A stretch of DNA of 64,000 bases. It comes from Lacipirellula parvula. GTDB lineage: Bacteria; Planctomycetota; Planctomycetia; Pirellulales; Lacipirellulaceae. Position 1 is the stretch's first letter. Each line of letters opens with the position of its first letter. The stretch covers positions 6,492,501-6,556,500 of the forward strand of contig NZ_AP021861.1 in the NCBI RefSeq assembly GCF_009177095.1, in the 5' to 3' direction. This document shows positions 7,130 to 15,360 of the stretch, one piece after another. The notes beneath the pieces were generated by a model. That model did not search any database and was not told where the DNA came from. It worked only from the letters and a program-made list of their open reading frames with translations. The position numbers were made by a program, and so were the translations under genes.

Positions 7130-8703
7130 ACTTGAAACTTCGTCGGCGCGATCTCGTTGAACCGCTCGCGCAGCTCGCGCCTTAGCGCGTCGGCCCAAGC
7201 GACTTGCTGTGGATCAGCGTCGCTTTCGGCAAGCGCGTCGAGCCGGTCGAGTGCAAGGCGTCCCGCAACCGCGTCTTGTAGCGGGTCACGTCCTTCCAGC
7301 TGCGAAAGTCGTAGAAGTTCTCGAGCTTCGCGATCATCACGCTCGATCGGCGATTGCTCGTCGACGGCGAGTGAGACGATGCGTTCGCTACCGTTATGAA
7401 ACGGATCCGCCGCGGCGGCGGTCGCCTCCGTGGCCGCAAGCGGCGAGGGGTGAGTAGCGAGTTTCGAGGTCGAAGATTCAGGTTGCGATGGTGCTTCTTC
7501 TTCTCGTAACTCGCTACTCGCCGCTCGCAGCTTGCGACGTTTCAACCCACGACCGATGAGCCAACCGCCGACCGTCGAGGCAGCGATGACGCCCCAGCCG
7601 GCCGGGCCGCTGACGCCGAGCAACGCGGTCGCGATCGTTACCGCGGAGCGAGCGATGTTGCTCCAATTGGGCGACTCCGCGTCGCCGGTCTGCGGTTGAG
7701 CATTCCCGTTCGGCGTTGATGCAGCGGGTTGCAGCTCAAGCGCACCGAGCCGCGCGTTGATCGCCGCCAACGCATCGCCGCATTGGCACGAACCACTCGG
7801 CTGCTGCGGCGTGACTGGCTTGAACAGCGGAGTGCGTTGCTCGCTGCCGACAAGCGGTCCGACAAGCGGGCAGGTTCCATCAGGGCACCAGGCGACGGCG
7901 CCATTCGTTCCATTTGCAGGCGATGTCGTTGACGGAAGGGCGCCCGCTGCTCGCCGCCCCAACGCACGATCGAGAAATCGACCTAGCGGCCGGCCCGTGC
8001 TGGCGTAGGTGACGCCGCTGCTTTCGCCCCACACCACCGCGACGAGCCGGCCGCGGTCGTCGAACACGCCGCCGCCCGAATCTCCTGATCGCACGGCGCC
8101 TTGAATCCGCACGTTGGTTTGTCCCGCACCTTCCGAATAACCGATCGCCGGGCCTGTGATGCAGCGGTAGGCGCCGGTCGGGCCGAAGCCGCACGCGGTC
8201 AGTTGGCTAGCCGTCGACAATTCTCGATTCACTTCGACCGCTGGAGCGGCTGGTCGCGCGATCTCGAGCGCCGCGAGATCGGCTTGGTGATCGATCGCGA
8301 CAACGAGCGCCCCATGGGTGCGACCATCGGGAAACTCGACGACGACTTGGCCCGTTCCCTCGCTGAACAAGTGGGCGCAAGTGAGGACCAAGCCGCGACT
8401 GCCGTCGGGGAGCGCGTCGATCAGCGTGCCGCTGCCGGCGTTGGCGACGCCGCCGGGGAGTTGGTTGTGGATGCGACAGGAGGCAGCGGTGGAGTTCGAT
8501 GGAGCGATGAATTGGCAGAGGTTGATGGTTTGAACGTGAATGCGGACGGATGCTTCGGGAATCCCTCCCCTAGCCCCTCCCTTCGAGGGAGGGGGACAGG
8601 AAGAGAGCGCCAGCGTCAAGCCAATGAGCGACCAGGCTGCGACGGCGGCGAGCGTGGTCGCTTGCTCGCTGTGCAACCACCGCAATTGAAGAATGTTTCT
8701 CAT
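7114..8703 (-). CDS. Trypsin-like serine protease, lipoprotein/membrane-anchored
   Basis: 529 residues from ATG at 8703, which overlaps the upstream stop as TGATG. The N-terminus is hydrophobic and ends in LTLALSSC (29-36), a plausible lipobox. The protease domain shows a chymotrypsin-fold triad: His111 in LTCAH, Asp142 (or 138) in DHQADLAALE and Ser209 in SGDSGGG. A glycine-rich membrane segment follows at about 354-384, then a charged tail. Two repeats are read through in frame: a CCCTCCCC element right after the lipobox (about residues 37-48) and a heptamer repeat at about 394-420. Trypsin-like proteases with a membrane anchor are rare in phage modules. The role may be processing of exported or virion proteins. 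The enzyme class is well supported; the substrate is unknown. Confidence 0.85.
   Translation of the reverse strand: MRNILQLRWLHSEQATTLAAVAAWSLIGLTLALSSCPPPSKGGARGGIPEASVRIHVQTINLCQFIAPSNSTAASCRIHNQLPGGVANAGSGTLIDALPDGSRGLVLTCAHLFSEGTGQVVVEFPDGRTHGALVVAIDHQADLAALEIARPAAPAVEVNRELSTASQLTACGFGPTGAYRCITGPAIGYSEGAGQTNVRIQGAVRSGDSGGGVFDDRGRLVAVVWGESSGVTYASTGRPLGRFLDRALGRRAAGALPSTTSPANGTNGAVAWCPDGTCPLVGPLVGSEQRTPLFKPVTPQQPSGSCQCGDALAAINARLGALELQPAASTPNGNAQPQTGDAESPNWSNIARSAVTIATALLGVSGPAGWGVIAASTVGGWLIGRGLKRRKLRAASSELREEEAPSQPESSTSKLATHPSPLAATEATAAAADPFHNGSERIVSLAVDEQSPIERDDREARELLRLSQLEGRDPLQDAVAGRLALDRLDALAESDADPQQVAWADALRRELRERFNEIAPTKFQVNEEC
7445..7540. repeat. Heptamer repeat inside the protease gene
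   Basis: Opposed arms of GCGAGTTTCGAGG-like and CTCGCTACTCG-like units, the same family as 2268-2351. They encode a low-complexity, Ser/Glu-rich tail segment. Confidence 0.8.
8561..8597. repeat. Single CCCTCCCC hairpin inside the protease gene
   Basis: One half-copy of the CCCTCCCC family (CCTCCCTTCGAGGGAGGG hairpin). It encodes the PPPSKGGARGGIPE stretch just after the putative lipobox cysteine. Confidence 0.75.
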
Positions 8704-9281
8704 CAGACGCCCCCCAACGTGAATCGGTAGCGATAGAACGGGCTGCGCGCGAGGTCGGCCGGCTCGGTCATGCGGTCGGCCAGATGCGGCACCGGATCGA
8801 CGCCGCCGCCGATGCGGTCGGCCATCGCGCACGCTTGCGAACAAAACGGCGGTTGATTCGCTACGCGGCGATCGTCGCTGTCCGAACTCACCCAGAACCG
8901 CCAGACCGGCAGATGCCGTAGGGCCGCGAGCCATACGCCGCGGTAGCCGTAGTCGCAGCCGGCAAGCCGGCGCATGTACCGCACGGCGCCGTAGCGGTTA
9001 AACTCGCGCCAGCGATTGCTCGGGTTCGCTTCGAACACGTCGATGGCGCCGGGAAAGCGTTCGATCTGGCTTTCCAGCGTCACCGCGCGGCCTCCCTTCA
9101 GCTCGCGGACCTCGCAGCAGAAGAGATCGTTCCCCCACCACACGGCCCGCGCAGCGTGCGTGTAGTCGCTGCGACCGGCGACCGAGATCAATCGCGAGAC
9201 CAGACCGCTGCCGCGAAAGAGCAGCAGATCGCCGTCTTTGATCTCCCGCTGCACGTCGCTGAGATTGACGTGACACCGCAT
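8703..9281 (-). CDS. Permuted NlpC/P60 (YiiX-like) amidase/peptidase
   Basis: 192 residues from ATG at 9281, with a GGGGGAGG site directly upstream. The order of motifs is that of circularly permuted NlpC/P60 enzymes (YiiX/C92 type): KDGDLLLFRGSGLVSRLIS at 16-34 leading to the His42 region (SDYTHAA), with the likely nucleophile Cys147 late, in PPFCSQACAMAD. Such enzymes hydrolyse amide bonds of cell-wall peptides or acyl groups. As the first gene of the phage-like operon and coupled to the protease, it could serve in lysis or cell-wall remodelling. No signal peptide is present, as expected if a holin exports it. Confidence 0.75.
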   Translation of the reverse strand: MRCHVNLSDVQREIKDGDLLLFRGSGLVSRLISVAGRSDYTHAARAVWWGNDLFCCEVRELKGGRAVTLESQIERFPGAIDVFEANPSNRWREFNRYGAVRYMRRLAGCDYGYRGVWLAALRHLPVWRFWVSSDSDDRRVANQPPFCSQACAMADRIGGGVDPVPHLADRMTEPADLARSPFYRYRFTLGGV

Positions 9282-9314
9282 AGCCTCCCCCTTCCGCCAG
9301 TGACGCGAGCGCAC

Positions 9315-9361
9315 AAAAAAAGCCCGCCGCCGACCCTCGGAAGGATCAGCGGCGGGCTTTT
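9315..9361 (-). terminator. Rho-independent terminator, strong on the minus strand
   Basis: AAAGCCCGCCGC (9319-9330) pairs with GCGGCGGGCTTT (9349-9360). On the minus strand the stem is followed by seven T. It would stop transcription from the DNase I-fold gene before the phage-like operon and so separates the two units. Confidence 0.85.
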
Positions 9362-9507
9362 GCGGATGGCCGATGTGGCCCCCGCTCGATACCGTTTGCT
9401 TGTGCGTGTGACTCTAGCGGAGTGGGTGGCCCAGTTTCAACAAGAAAATTTTTAGATTGTCGGTAGTCCGTTGGCAGTCGTCAGTTGCGTTCGCGAGCGG
9501 CACGATT

Positions 9508-9600
9508 CTAGCCCCTGGCTCTGCCAGGGCGTCGGTAGACACATCGCGCAACGTTGCCCACTTGAATGGCGACTCACCCCCGGGCGGAGCCCGGGGCTAG
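9508..9600. repeat. TAGCCCCGGG palindromic repeat pair
   Basis: Two opposed copies of the palindrome TAGCCCC-GGCTCTGCC-GGG, the right one with GCCCGGGGCTAG. Other copies lie at 10908-10998, 15238-15332 and 32636-32662. Together with heptamer-like bases at 9465-9490, they fill the gap between the terminator and the DNase I-fold gene. Confidence 0.8.
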
Positions 9601-9622
9601 GGATGCGAGCAGCCCCGCTCGA

Positions 9623-10693
9623 CTACCGCACCGTCGCGCCGCCGCGGTTGGCCATGCGGCCGTTGTAGTCGAGTTCATACGCATTGAACTCGGCCCATAC
9701 CGGGAAGTGATCAGACACGGTCTCTGCTTCGTCTTGCGAAAGATTCAACGGTTGGCCGGCGAAGTTGTAGACGCCCGACCGGCCGGCGTACTCCGACGTC
9801 GAGGCCGTGTGGATCACCAGGTTGTCGTAGAGGGCATTCTGTCGCACGTTGGTAAAAACATTGCCGCCCAATAAACACATCAGACCGGGGATCATCCCGA
9901 GCCGCGTTTGCGACATTTTGCGATCGCTCGCGTTGAAGTCGCCCAGCATGATGACGTCGTCTTCGCCATTGCTACTGCGGCGGACAACGCGATAGACCTC
10001 GGCCAGCACGTCGAGCTCTTGGCTCAGAGCTGGATCTTTGGGCACGGTGTGGACGTTCACCAGAATGAACGTGAACGCCACGTTTGGATCGACGTTCGTC
10101 CGGAAGCTCGCCACATGCGGCTCACGACTCAGCAGGTTGTTCGGGTCGCCGACGGTGTAGACGCTTGAGCGGTCGATGACGATCGTCTTCGTGTTAAAGA
10201 CGTAGGCGTACTGTTCTTTCTGATCGCTGTTGCCGAGCCGCTCGCTGACGACATAGTCGTACTGGGCCCCTGCTTGATTGACGTAGCTGACGAAGTCCTG
10301 CATGTGCCGCGTGTTCTGCGTGCTGATCTCTTGGATCGCGACGACGTCGAACTTGCGGACGACGTCGGCGAGCAGGGCGACGACGCGCCGTTCGCTCATC
10401 TTCTTATCGCCGAAGTCACGAATATTGAACGATGCGATCTTGATCGTTAGCCCATCCTGCCCCTGCGGCGCGGCGCCGCCGATTGTGACCGGCATGTTGG
10501 CGATCGTCGCCTGCGGCGTCTGCGCGGTTTGCGGCGTCGTGTTCCACGCGTTCGCCGCTGGAGTGCTGGCCGTCGGTTGAGCAGACTGCGCGTTCGGATC
10601 AGCCCCCAGTTGATCGAGGGCGCCGCCGCCGATGGCCATCCAAATACCGCCGCCCATGGCGATGAGCGTGGCGAATGATAATAGTTTTTGCAC
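9623..10693 (-). CDS. Endonuclease/exonuclease/phosphatase-family (DNase I fold) protein
   Basis: 356 residues from GTG at 10693 with AAGGAG 7 bases upstream. A hydrophobic N-terminus (1-28) acts as signal peptide or anchor, followed by an Ala/Thr/Pro-rich linker to about 80. The catalytic domain shows the full metal-dependent set: Asn90 in ASFNIRDFG, Glu122 in AIQEIS, His215 in VNVHT, Asp252 and Asn254 in LGDFNAS, and SDHFP at 327-331. The likely product is an exported nuclease or phosphodiesterase. The gene stands alone, ending before repeats and a terminator. Confidence 0.88.
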   Translation of the reverse strand: MQKLLSFATLIAMGGGIWMAIGGGALDQLGADPNAQSAQPTASTPAANAWNTTPQTAQTPQATIANMPVTIGGAAPQGQDGLTIKIASFNIRDFGDKKMSERRVVALLADVVRKFDVVAIQEISTQNTRHMQDFVSYVNQAGAQYDYVVSERLGNSDQKEQYAYVFNTKTIVIDRSSVYTVGDPNNLLSREPHVASFRTNVDPNVAFTFILVNVHTVPKDPALSQELDVLAEVYRVVRRSSNGEDDVIMLGDFNASDRKMSQTRLGMIPGLMCLLGGNVFTNVRQNALYDNLVIHTASTSEYAGRSGVYNFAGQPLNLSQDEAETVSDHFPVWAEFNAYELDYNGRMANRGGATVR

Positions 10694-10907
10694 GGCCCGC
10701 TCCTTGGGCGCGAATGAGTTCGATCAATCCGTTTTGAACGCCTACGCTGCTCGTTGATGGCGCAGCGTCGCCCGACGACGGCCGAACGTCGAGCGCGCGA
10801 GGCGACGGGGCCGTTGGGGCGAGAGGCGGCGGGAGAGTACCCGACGCGGGCGATTGGGGCGAGAGAAGTTGGGTAAGCAAGTGGGCAGATTCTGCCAGCT
10901 TGCGTCC
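10694..10907. other. Upstream region of the DNase I-fold gene
   Basis: About 210 bases without a credible gene. Open frames on the minus strand here have arginine-rich, low-information translations. It probably holds the promoter of the GTG-started nuclease gene, but I could not place one. Confidence 0.4.
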
Positions 10908-10998
10908 CTAGCCCCGGGCTCTGCCCGGGGGTCGGCGTGAAGCAGGGGCAACCTTCCAGCGCGTGGTGCGTCACCCCCGGGCGGAGCCCGGGGCTAGG
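10908..10998. repeat. TAGCCCCGGG repeat pair, supplies the moaB stop
   Basis: Opposed copies at 10908-10935 and 10970-10998. Read on the minus strand, the first three bases of the right copy (TAG at 10996-10994) are the stop codon of the MoaB gene. Confidence 0.85.
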
Positions 10999-11518
10999 GG
11001 TGCGATGCTAGCTTTGCAAGATGGCCTAGCTCCGGCACGATGAGCCGCTCCATCGCTAGCCGCACCGCCGCGGTCGAGCCTGGCATCAAGAAGACCGCCA
11101 CGTTGCCGATCATCCCGCCGCACGCGCGGCTGAGCATCGCCGCGGGGCCGATCTCCTGGTAGCTGAGCATGCGGAAGAGTTCGCCGAAGCCAGGCAGCTC
11201 TTTCGTGAGTAGCCCAGCCACTGCTTCGGGGGTTTGATCGCGCGGGGCAATGCCGGTGCCGCCGGTAAGCAAGATCGCCGCCACTTGGCCGCAGTCGACG
11301 AACTCGCGGACCGCCGCGGCAACTGCCGTGGGCTCGTCGGGGACGATTCGCCGCCCAGCGACTGCATGCCCCGCCGCCGTCAACAGTTCGGCAATGAGAT
11401 CACCGCTCCGGTCGTCGGCCGCGGTGCGGGTATCGCTTACCGTGATGACGCCGCAGGCGATCGGAGCGGCCCCGGCGGCGCGGTGTTCCTCGGCGGAAGG
11501 GCTGTCGTAGCGGCTCAT
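10994..11518 (-). CDS. moaB: Molybdenum cofactor biosynthesis protein MoaB/MogA family
   Basis: 174 residues from ATG at 11518, the normal length for MoaB. Key motifs are ITVSDTRTAADDRSG near the N-terminus and LLTGGTGIAPRDQTPEA, the molybdopterin-binding TGGTG signature. The family adenylylates molybdopterin or acts in its binding; MoaB versus MogA cannot be separated by sequence alone. It is transcribed divergently from the HEAT-repeat gene across a 142-bp gap. Its final residues, LASHP, and the stop codon abut a TAGCCCCGGG repeat, so the C-terminus may have been set by repeat insertion. Confidence 0.88.
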   Translation of the reverse strand: MSRYDSPSAEEHRAAGAAPIACGVITVSDTRTAADDRSGDLIAELLTAAGHAVAGRRIVPDEPTAVAAAVREFVDCGQVAAILLTGGTGIAPRDQTPEAVAGLLTKELPGFGELFRMLSYQEIGPAAMLSRACGGMIGNVAVFLMPGSTAAVRLAMERLIVPELGHLAKLASHP

Positions 11519-11566
11519 GACGGGTTGCACCGATTTCGCGGGTCGCAGGGCTGGGGGCCGCGGCAT

Positions 11567-11600
11567 TTGCGTGACTTCCGCGCCGCGGCCTCAGTATAAT
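11567..11600 (+). promoter_or_regulatory. Candidate promoter of the HEAT-repeat gene
   Basis: A perfect TATAAT lies at 11595-11600, 60 bases before the ATG at 11661. The -35 is weak: GTGACT or TGACTT near 11571-11577 gives 17-18 bp spacing. Confidence 0.45.
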
Positions 11601-11660
11601 GGAAGTTGCTCCGCCCGGGACCGCCCCGCAGGTTCATCCACGGAGCACAGGAACAAGAGA

Positions 11661-12866
11661 ATGCGTCGCCAATTCATTGCCCTCGGGCTTGTCGCCTGCT
11701 CGCTGCCCGCGCCCGCACTGCGCGCCGATCGCTTTGAACTCAAAGACGGCGGCGAAATCTCCGGCGAGGCGCTCGAGCGGAACGAAGCAGGCAACTATCT
11801 CATTCGCACCAGCGACGGCGCCGAAATTTCGCTCACGCGACAATCGATTCAGCGGATTGTGCAGCAAGACGCCGACTCTGCTGAGTACCAGAAGCGGAGC
11901 CGCGCAATCCAAGACACGCCCGCAGCGCACCGCGAGTTGGCCGAATGGTGCCGCACGAAGAAGATGCTCGCCGACGCCGATCATCACCTCGCCCGCGCGG
12001 CGGAACTCGACCCGAACGACGAAGCGTCGCGGCGCAGCCTTGGTTTCCAGCGCGTCGGCAATCGCTGGCTCACAGCCGACCAGTTGATGACCGAGCGGGG
12101 GATGGTCTTCTTCGACGGCAAATATCGCACGAAGCAAGACGTCGCCGTGCGAGAACGCAACAAGGGTCAAGACTCGGTCAACGTCGACTGGTTCTTGACG
12201 CTGCGTAAATGGCGGGGCTTCATGGACAATCGCCGTGAAGATCGCGTTCGCGAAGGCGAAGCGCAGATCATGGCGATCAGCGACCCGCAAGCGGCGCCGG
12301 CGATCATCCGCGTGATGAAAGACGAGCCAGAAGATGCTGTGTTCGAGATGCTGCTGCGGGTGTTGTCACAACTCGACCATCCTGCCGCGCTGCAACAGCT
12401 CGTCGCGTATACGCTCGATCCCGATACTGAACCGGAAATTCGCGCGCAATGCCGCGATTACCTCTCACGCTGGCCGCGACCGGTGCCGATCGTACCGTAC
12501 GTCGATGCGCTCAAGAGCAAGGACAACAAGGTGGTCAACTTGGCCGGCGTCGCGCTTGGCCACCTCAACGACCCAGCGGCGCTTAGCCCGCTGATAGATG
12601 CACTTGTGACGACGCATAAAGTGGTCGAGGGGAGCGCCGAGGCGCCGGGCGGAGCGCAAAAGTTCAGCGTCGGCCCCGGCGGCGGGCTGAGCATGGGAGG
12701 CGACGCGCCGAAGGTTTACAACGTCGACTTCAACAACGAGCGCGTCCTGCAGGCGCTGCTCAAGCTCTCGGGCAACCAAAAGTTCGAATACGACAAACCC
12801 GCCTGGCGAGCCTGGTACGTCGACATGCAAATGCGGCAGCACGTGAACGCTCGCCGCGATCAGTAA
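11661..12866 (+). CDS. Exported HEAT-repeat protein
   Basis: 401 residues from ATG at 11661, chosen because a signal peptide starts there (MRRQFIALGLVACSLPAPALRA) and a TATAAT box lies 60 bases upstream. After residue 25 comes a small domain, RFELKDGGEISGEALERNEAGNYLIR, typical of secreted planctomycete proteins. A TPR-like helical stretch follows at about 85-130, and HEAT-like repeats at about 215-330 (DPQAAPAIIRVMKDE, HPAALQQLVAYTL, DPAALSPLIDALV). The role is unknown; such proteins are scaffolds in the periplasm. It is the only gene of its unit, followed by a repeat-filled gap. Confidence 0.8.
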   Translation: MRRQFIALGLVACSLPAPALRADRFELKDGGEISGEALERNEAGNYLIRTSDGAEISLTRQSIQRIVQQDADSAEYQKRSRAIQDTPAAHRELAEWCRTKKMLADADHHLARAAELDPNDEASRRSLGFQRVGNRWLTADQLMTERGMVFFDGKYRTKQDVAVRERNKGQDSVNVDWFLTLRKWRGFMDNRREDRVREGEAQIMAISDPQAAPAIIRVMKDEPEDAVFEMLLRVLSQLDHPAALQQLVAYTLDPDTEPEIRAQCRDYLSRWPRPVPIVPYVDALKSKDNKVVNLAGVALGHLNDPAALSPLIDALVTTHKVVEGSAEAPGGAQKFSVGPGGGLSMGGDAPKVYNVDFNNERVLQALLKLSGNQKFEYDKPAWRAWYVDMQMRQHVNARRDQ

Positions 12867-12887
12867 GCTGCGCGCAGGTTCTGAATG

Positions 12888-13149
12888 GAACCGCCGATGA
12901 ACGCAGATGAACGCGGATAATTCTATTCGCGAAGATTCGCGTGATTCGCGGTTCTATCTTGCACAGAATACGGCACCGCTAATGGACGCTGATCGAACGC
13001 TAACAAGAATTAATTGCTTTTCTATTAGCGTCTCATCAGCGTTCATTAGCGGTTTAAAAACGCATTGACCGCGAATCTCGCGAATGGTGATGGAGAGTAG
13101 GCAGCGGGCGGTAGCGACTTCTACCCGCGTTTATCTGCGTCCATCAGCG
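12888..13149. repeat. Composite inverted repeat (GAACGC / CGCGAAT / GCTAATG motifs)
   Basis: The gap is filled by at least three nested word-like repeats: GATGAACGCAGATGAACGCG answered by GTTTATCTGCGTCCATCAGC, CGCGAAGATTCGCGTGATTC answered by GACCGCGAATCTCGCGAATG, and CCGCTAATGGACGCTGATCG answered by CATCAGCGTTCATTAGCGG. Each pair is head to head, giving a concentric palindrome. Confidence 0.8.
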
Positions 13150-13150
13150 G

Positions 13151-13684
13151 TTACTTCTTCTGCGAACCGCTCCACAGCAGCACGACTTTGTCCTCGTCGT
13201 TGATTCTCGCGAGCCACTCGCCGTCGCGCGTCGCGTAGAAGCGGTCGTTTGCCGACGGCTTATGATTCCGCCAGCGGTGGGGCATGTTCTCCCAGAACTG
13301 TTTCGTTGCGACGGCCGACGCTTCGCTCGCCGCAGCCTCGTCGAGCGGCGATAGCGTCGTCGTCACATACTCCACTGCAGTCGGCGTCGCCTTCATCCGC
13401 AAGAACCAGCCGTCGGCGAGCGGCGTCAATTCGATCGTTTCCAGGTCTTCGTCGGTCAGCGGCGAGCCATCGAACGACGCGGTCAGCAGGGCCGGCCACT
13501 CGGTTCGTTCCGTCACGAGCGGCTGATCGCCCTGCCCTGCGACCCGCCAGCCGTAGATCCCGAAAATCAACGGGAAGAGGCCGATCGCAATCGCCGCGGC
13601 GAGAATCAGGCCCAAGTTCGCCTTCGGCGCTTGCTCCGCAGAGCGCTCGGGCAGTTCAAGTTGAGTGTCGTCGTTCATCGCCAT
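13151..13684 (-). CDS. Hypothetical single-pass membrane protein
   Basis: 177 residues. A hydrophilic N-terminus is followed by one membrane helix at about 24-45 (LGLILAAAIAIGLFPLIFGI) and an extracytoplasmic domain of about 130 residues with no recognised motif. It starts 13 bases after the stop of the polytopic membrane protein at 15080-13698, so the two form an operon and may work together. A second ATG two codons in is an equally possible start. Confidence 0.7.
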   Translation of the reverse strand: MAMNDDTQLELPERSAEQAPKANLGLILAAAIAIGLFPLIFGIYGWRVAGQGDQPLVTERTEWPALLTASFDGSPLTDEDLETIELTPLADGWFLRMKATPTAVEYVTTTLSPLDEAAASEASAVATKQFWENMPHRWRNHKPSANDRFYATRDGEWLARINDEDKVVLLWSGSQKK

Positions 13685-13697
13685 GCGTCTCGTCTGC

Positions 13698-15080
13698 TTA
13701 CCGGCTCGGCGCCAGGCGGGCGCGGCGCCGTTGCTCCCACCAGCTTTCGCTCACCATCGTCGCCGCGATGCGGTCGTCGAGGTTCGGCCGATAGATTGTG
13801 AGCAACAAGAGCGGCAGATACCAGGCGACGTACATTCCGCCGCCGTGGGCGTGCCAGAACTGGACGCCGACCATCAGTGCGGCGGTGCAAGAAATCAGCA
13901 CGCCGAGATTCTTCCGCCCCGGCCACGCGGCGAAGCTGATCGACAACGCAATGAACGCGATGAGAATCGGAATCCGGTACGCCGGATCCCAGAACCGCCA
14001 GATTCCTTGCAAGTGAGCGAGCCGCGGCCAACGGATGCCGAACATTTGCATCAGCTGCGCCAGGAACAGGTCGGGGCTGCCGGCCGTGAACGCCATCGTG
14101 ATGATCAGCACGCCGATCGCGATGAAGAACCCGCCGAGGAAGCGTTTGATGCCCCGCTCCCAGTAGAAGCTGCACCAAAGCGACAGCAGGAAGAATGGAT
14201 AATAGTTCGTCCCCGAGGCGAGCCCGATGAGCAGCCCCGCCACCATCGGCCGGCGATACATCACGATCGACCAGACCAGCAGCGCCGCCGGCACCGCGTG
14301 CACCGGCGTGCCGCACCAGCGAGCCGTGTAGGGAAGCATCAAGTAAATCGTCGCACAGGCAATCCCCGCGACGAGATTATCGAAATGCCATAGCCCGATC
14401 AGCACGAGGCCGACGACGATCAGCACGTGCGAGGAGATCGCCACGACGCGGGTCGTGATCTCGCCAATCCGCAGCTGCCGCTGCTCCTTCTCCGCCGTCG
14501 TCTCGGGAGGCGCATCCTCGGACTGCACGATGACAGTTTGCGTCGAGACCCGCGGCAGCAGGTAAATCAGCCAGTAGCCAGGGCCCTCGGTGTCGAAGGT
14601 GTCGGCGGAGCTGTCGTCTCCCTCGGCTTGCTGCGTTTTGGCTTTCAGCTCGGCCGCGGGCAGCGCGTGCGTCATGTCGTTCGGCGCCACGCGCCCGGTG
14701 ACGACGTTCGCCATCAGAAAGAACAGAATCGAACTCGCCAGGAACGTTAAGCCGGAGGCGTTGATGTTCGGATCGAGCAACGGCCGCCGCGTCATCGCGG
14801 GGTCGATCAACAGCCGAATGAGAAACAGAATCCCCACGGCAAACAGCCACTGAAACCCCAACTGCTGGATCTCGAGGGCATTCTCGCTAATTCCGTCGGC
14901 ATCGTAGCTGTACTGCACCAGCAGTAGCCCCGGCGCCAGCGCGATCAGCAAGAACAGGTCGACGTTGCGGATGCTGAAGACGCGGTTGAACTTGAAAAAG
15001 AGCGCGAGCATCAAGAACGACGAGAAGTAGGCCCAGCTGGTGGGACTGACCCGCTCGTAGTGAAACAGGATGTCGCTCAT
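13698..15080 (-). CDS. Polytopic membrane protein, unknown function
   Basis: 460 residues with about ten hydrophobic segments, for example LLIALAPGLLLVQYSY near 45-60, WLFAVGILFLIRLLI near 75-90 and clusters from 205 to 425. A soluble acidic loop lies at about 135-200. The layout resembles GT-C type glycosyltransferases or DUF2029-like mannosyltransferases, but I see no DxD-type catalytic motif I would trust. It is the first gene of a two-gene operon with the small membrane protein at 13684-13151. Confidence 0.75.
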   Translation of the reverse strand: MSDILFHYERVSPTSWAYFSSFLMLALFFKFNRVFSIRNVDLFLLIALAPGLLLVQYSYDADGISENALEIQQLGFQWLFAVGILFLIRLLIDPAMTRRPLLDPNINASGLTFLASSILFFLMANVVTGRVAPNDMTHALPAAELKAKTQQAEGDDSSADTFDTEGPGYWLIYLLPRVSTQTVIVQSEDAPPETTAEKEQRQLRIGEITTRVVAISSHVLIVVGLVLIGLWHFDNLVAGIACATIYLMLPYTARWCGTPVHAVPAALLVWSIVMYRRPMVAGLLIGLASGTNYYPFFLLSLWCSFYWERGIKRFLGGFFIAIGVLIITMAFTAGSPDLFLAQLMQMFGIRWPRLAHLQGIWRFWDPAYRIPILIAFIALSISFAAWPGRKNLGVLISCTAALMVGVQFWHAHGGGMYVAWYLPLLLLTIYRPNLDDRIAATMVSESWWEQRRRARLAPSR

Positions 15081-15237
15081 GCGATCTACAAGCGCTGAGA
15101 AGACGGCGGGAAGTGGACTCGTCGCGGCCCGTGGGCCGCCGGTCTAGAATACGCGCATTGACGCAAAGTGCAACCCGGTTATGGAGTTGCGACTACAGTC
15201 GCAGGTCCGCCGTGTCGTCATTATGAGCAGGTAGTTT

Positions 15238-15332
15238 CTAGCCCCGGGCTCCGCCCGGGGGTCGGCTACCATAATGAAAGCCGTCGCCCCAACGCGACGC
15301 TACGTCACCCCCGGGCAGAGCCCGGGGCTAGG
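15238..15332. repeat. TAGCCCCGGG repeat pair
   Basis: Opposed copies at 15238-15268 and 15304-15332 in the gap between the MerR-TPR gene end and the membrane operon. The remaining bases of 15081-15360 show no gene. Confidence 0.85.
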
Positions 15333-15360
15333 GTGCGCAACATCGACTAGCGGTTGAGCA

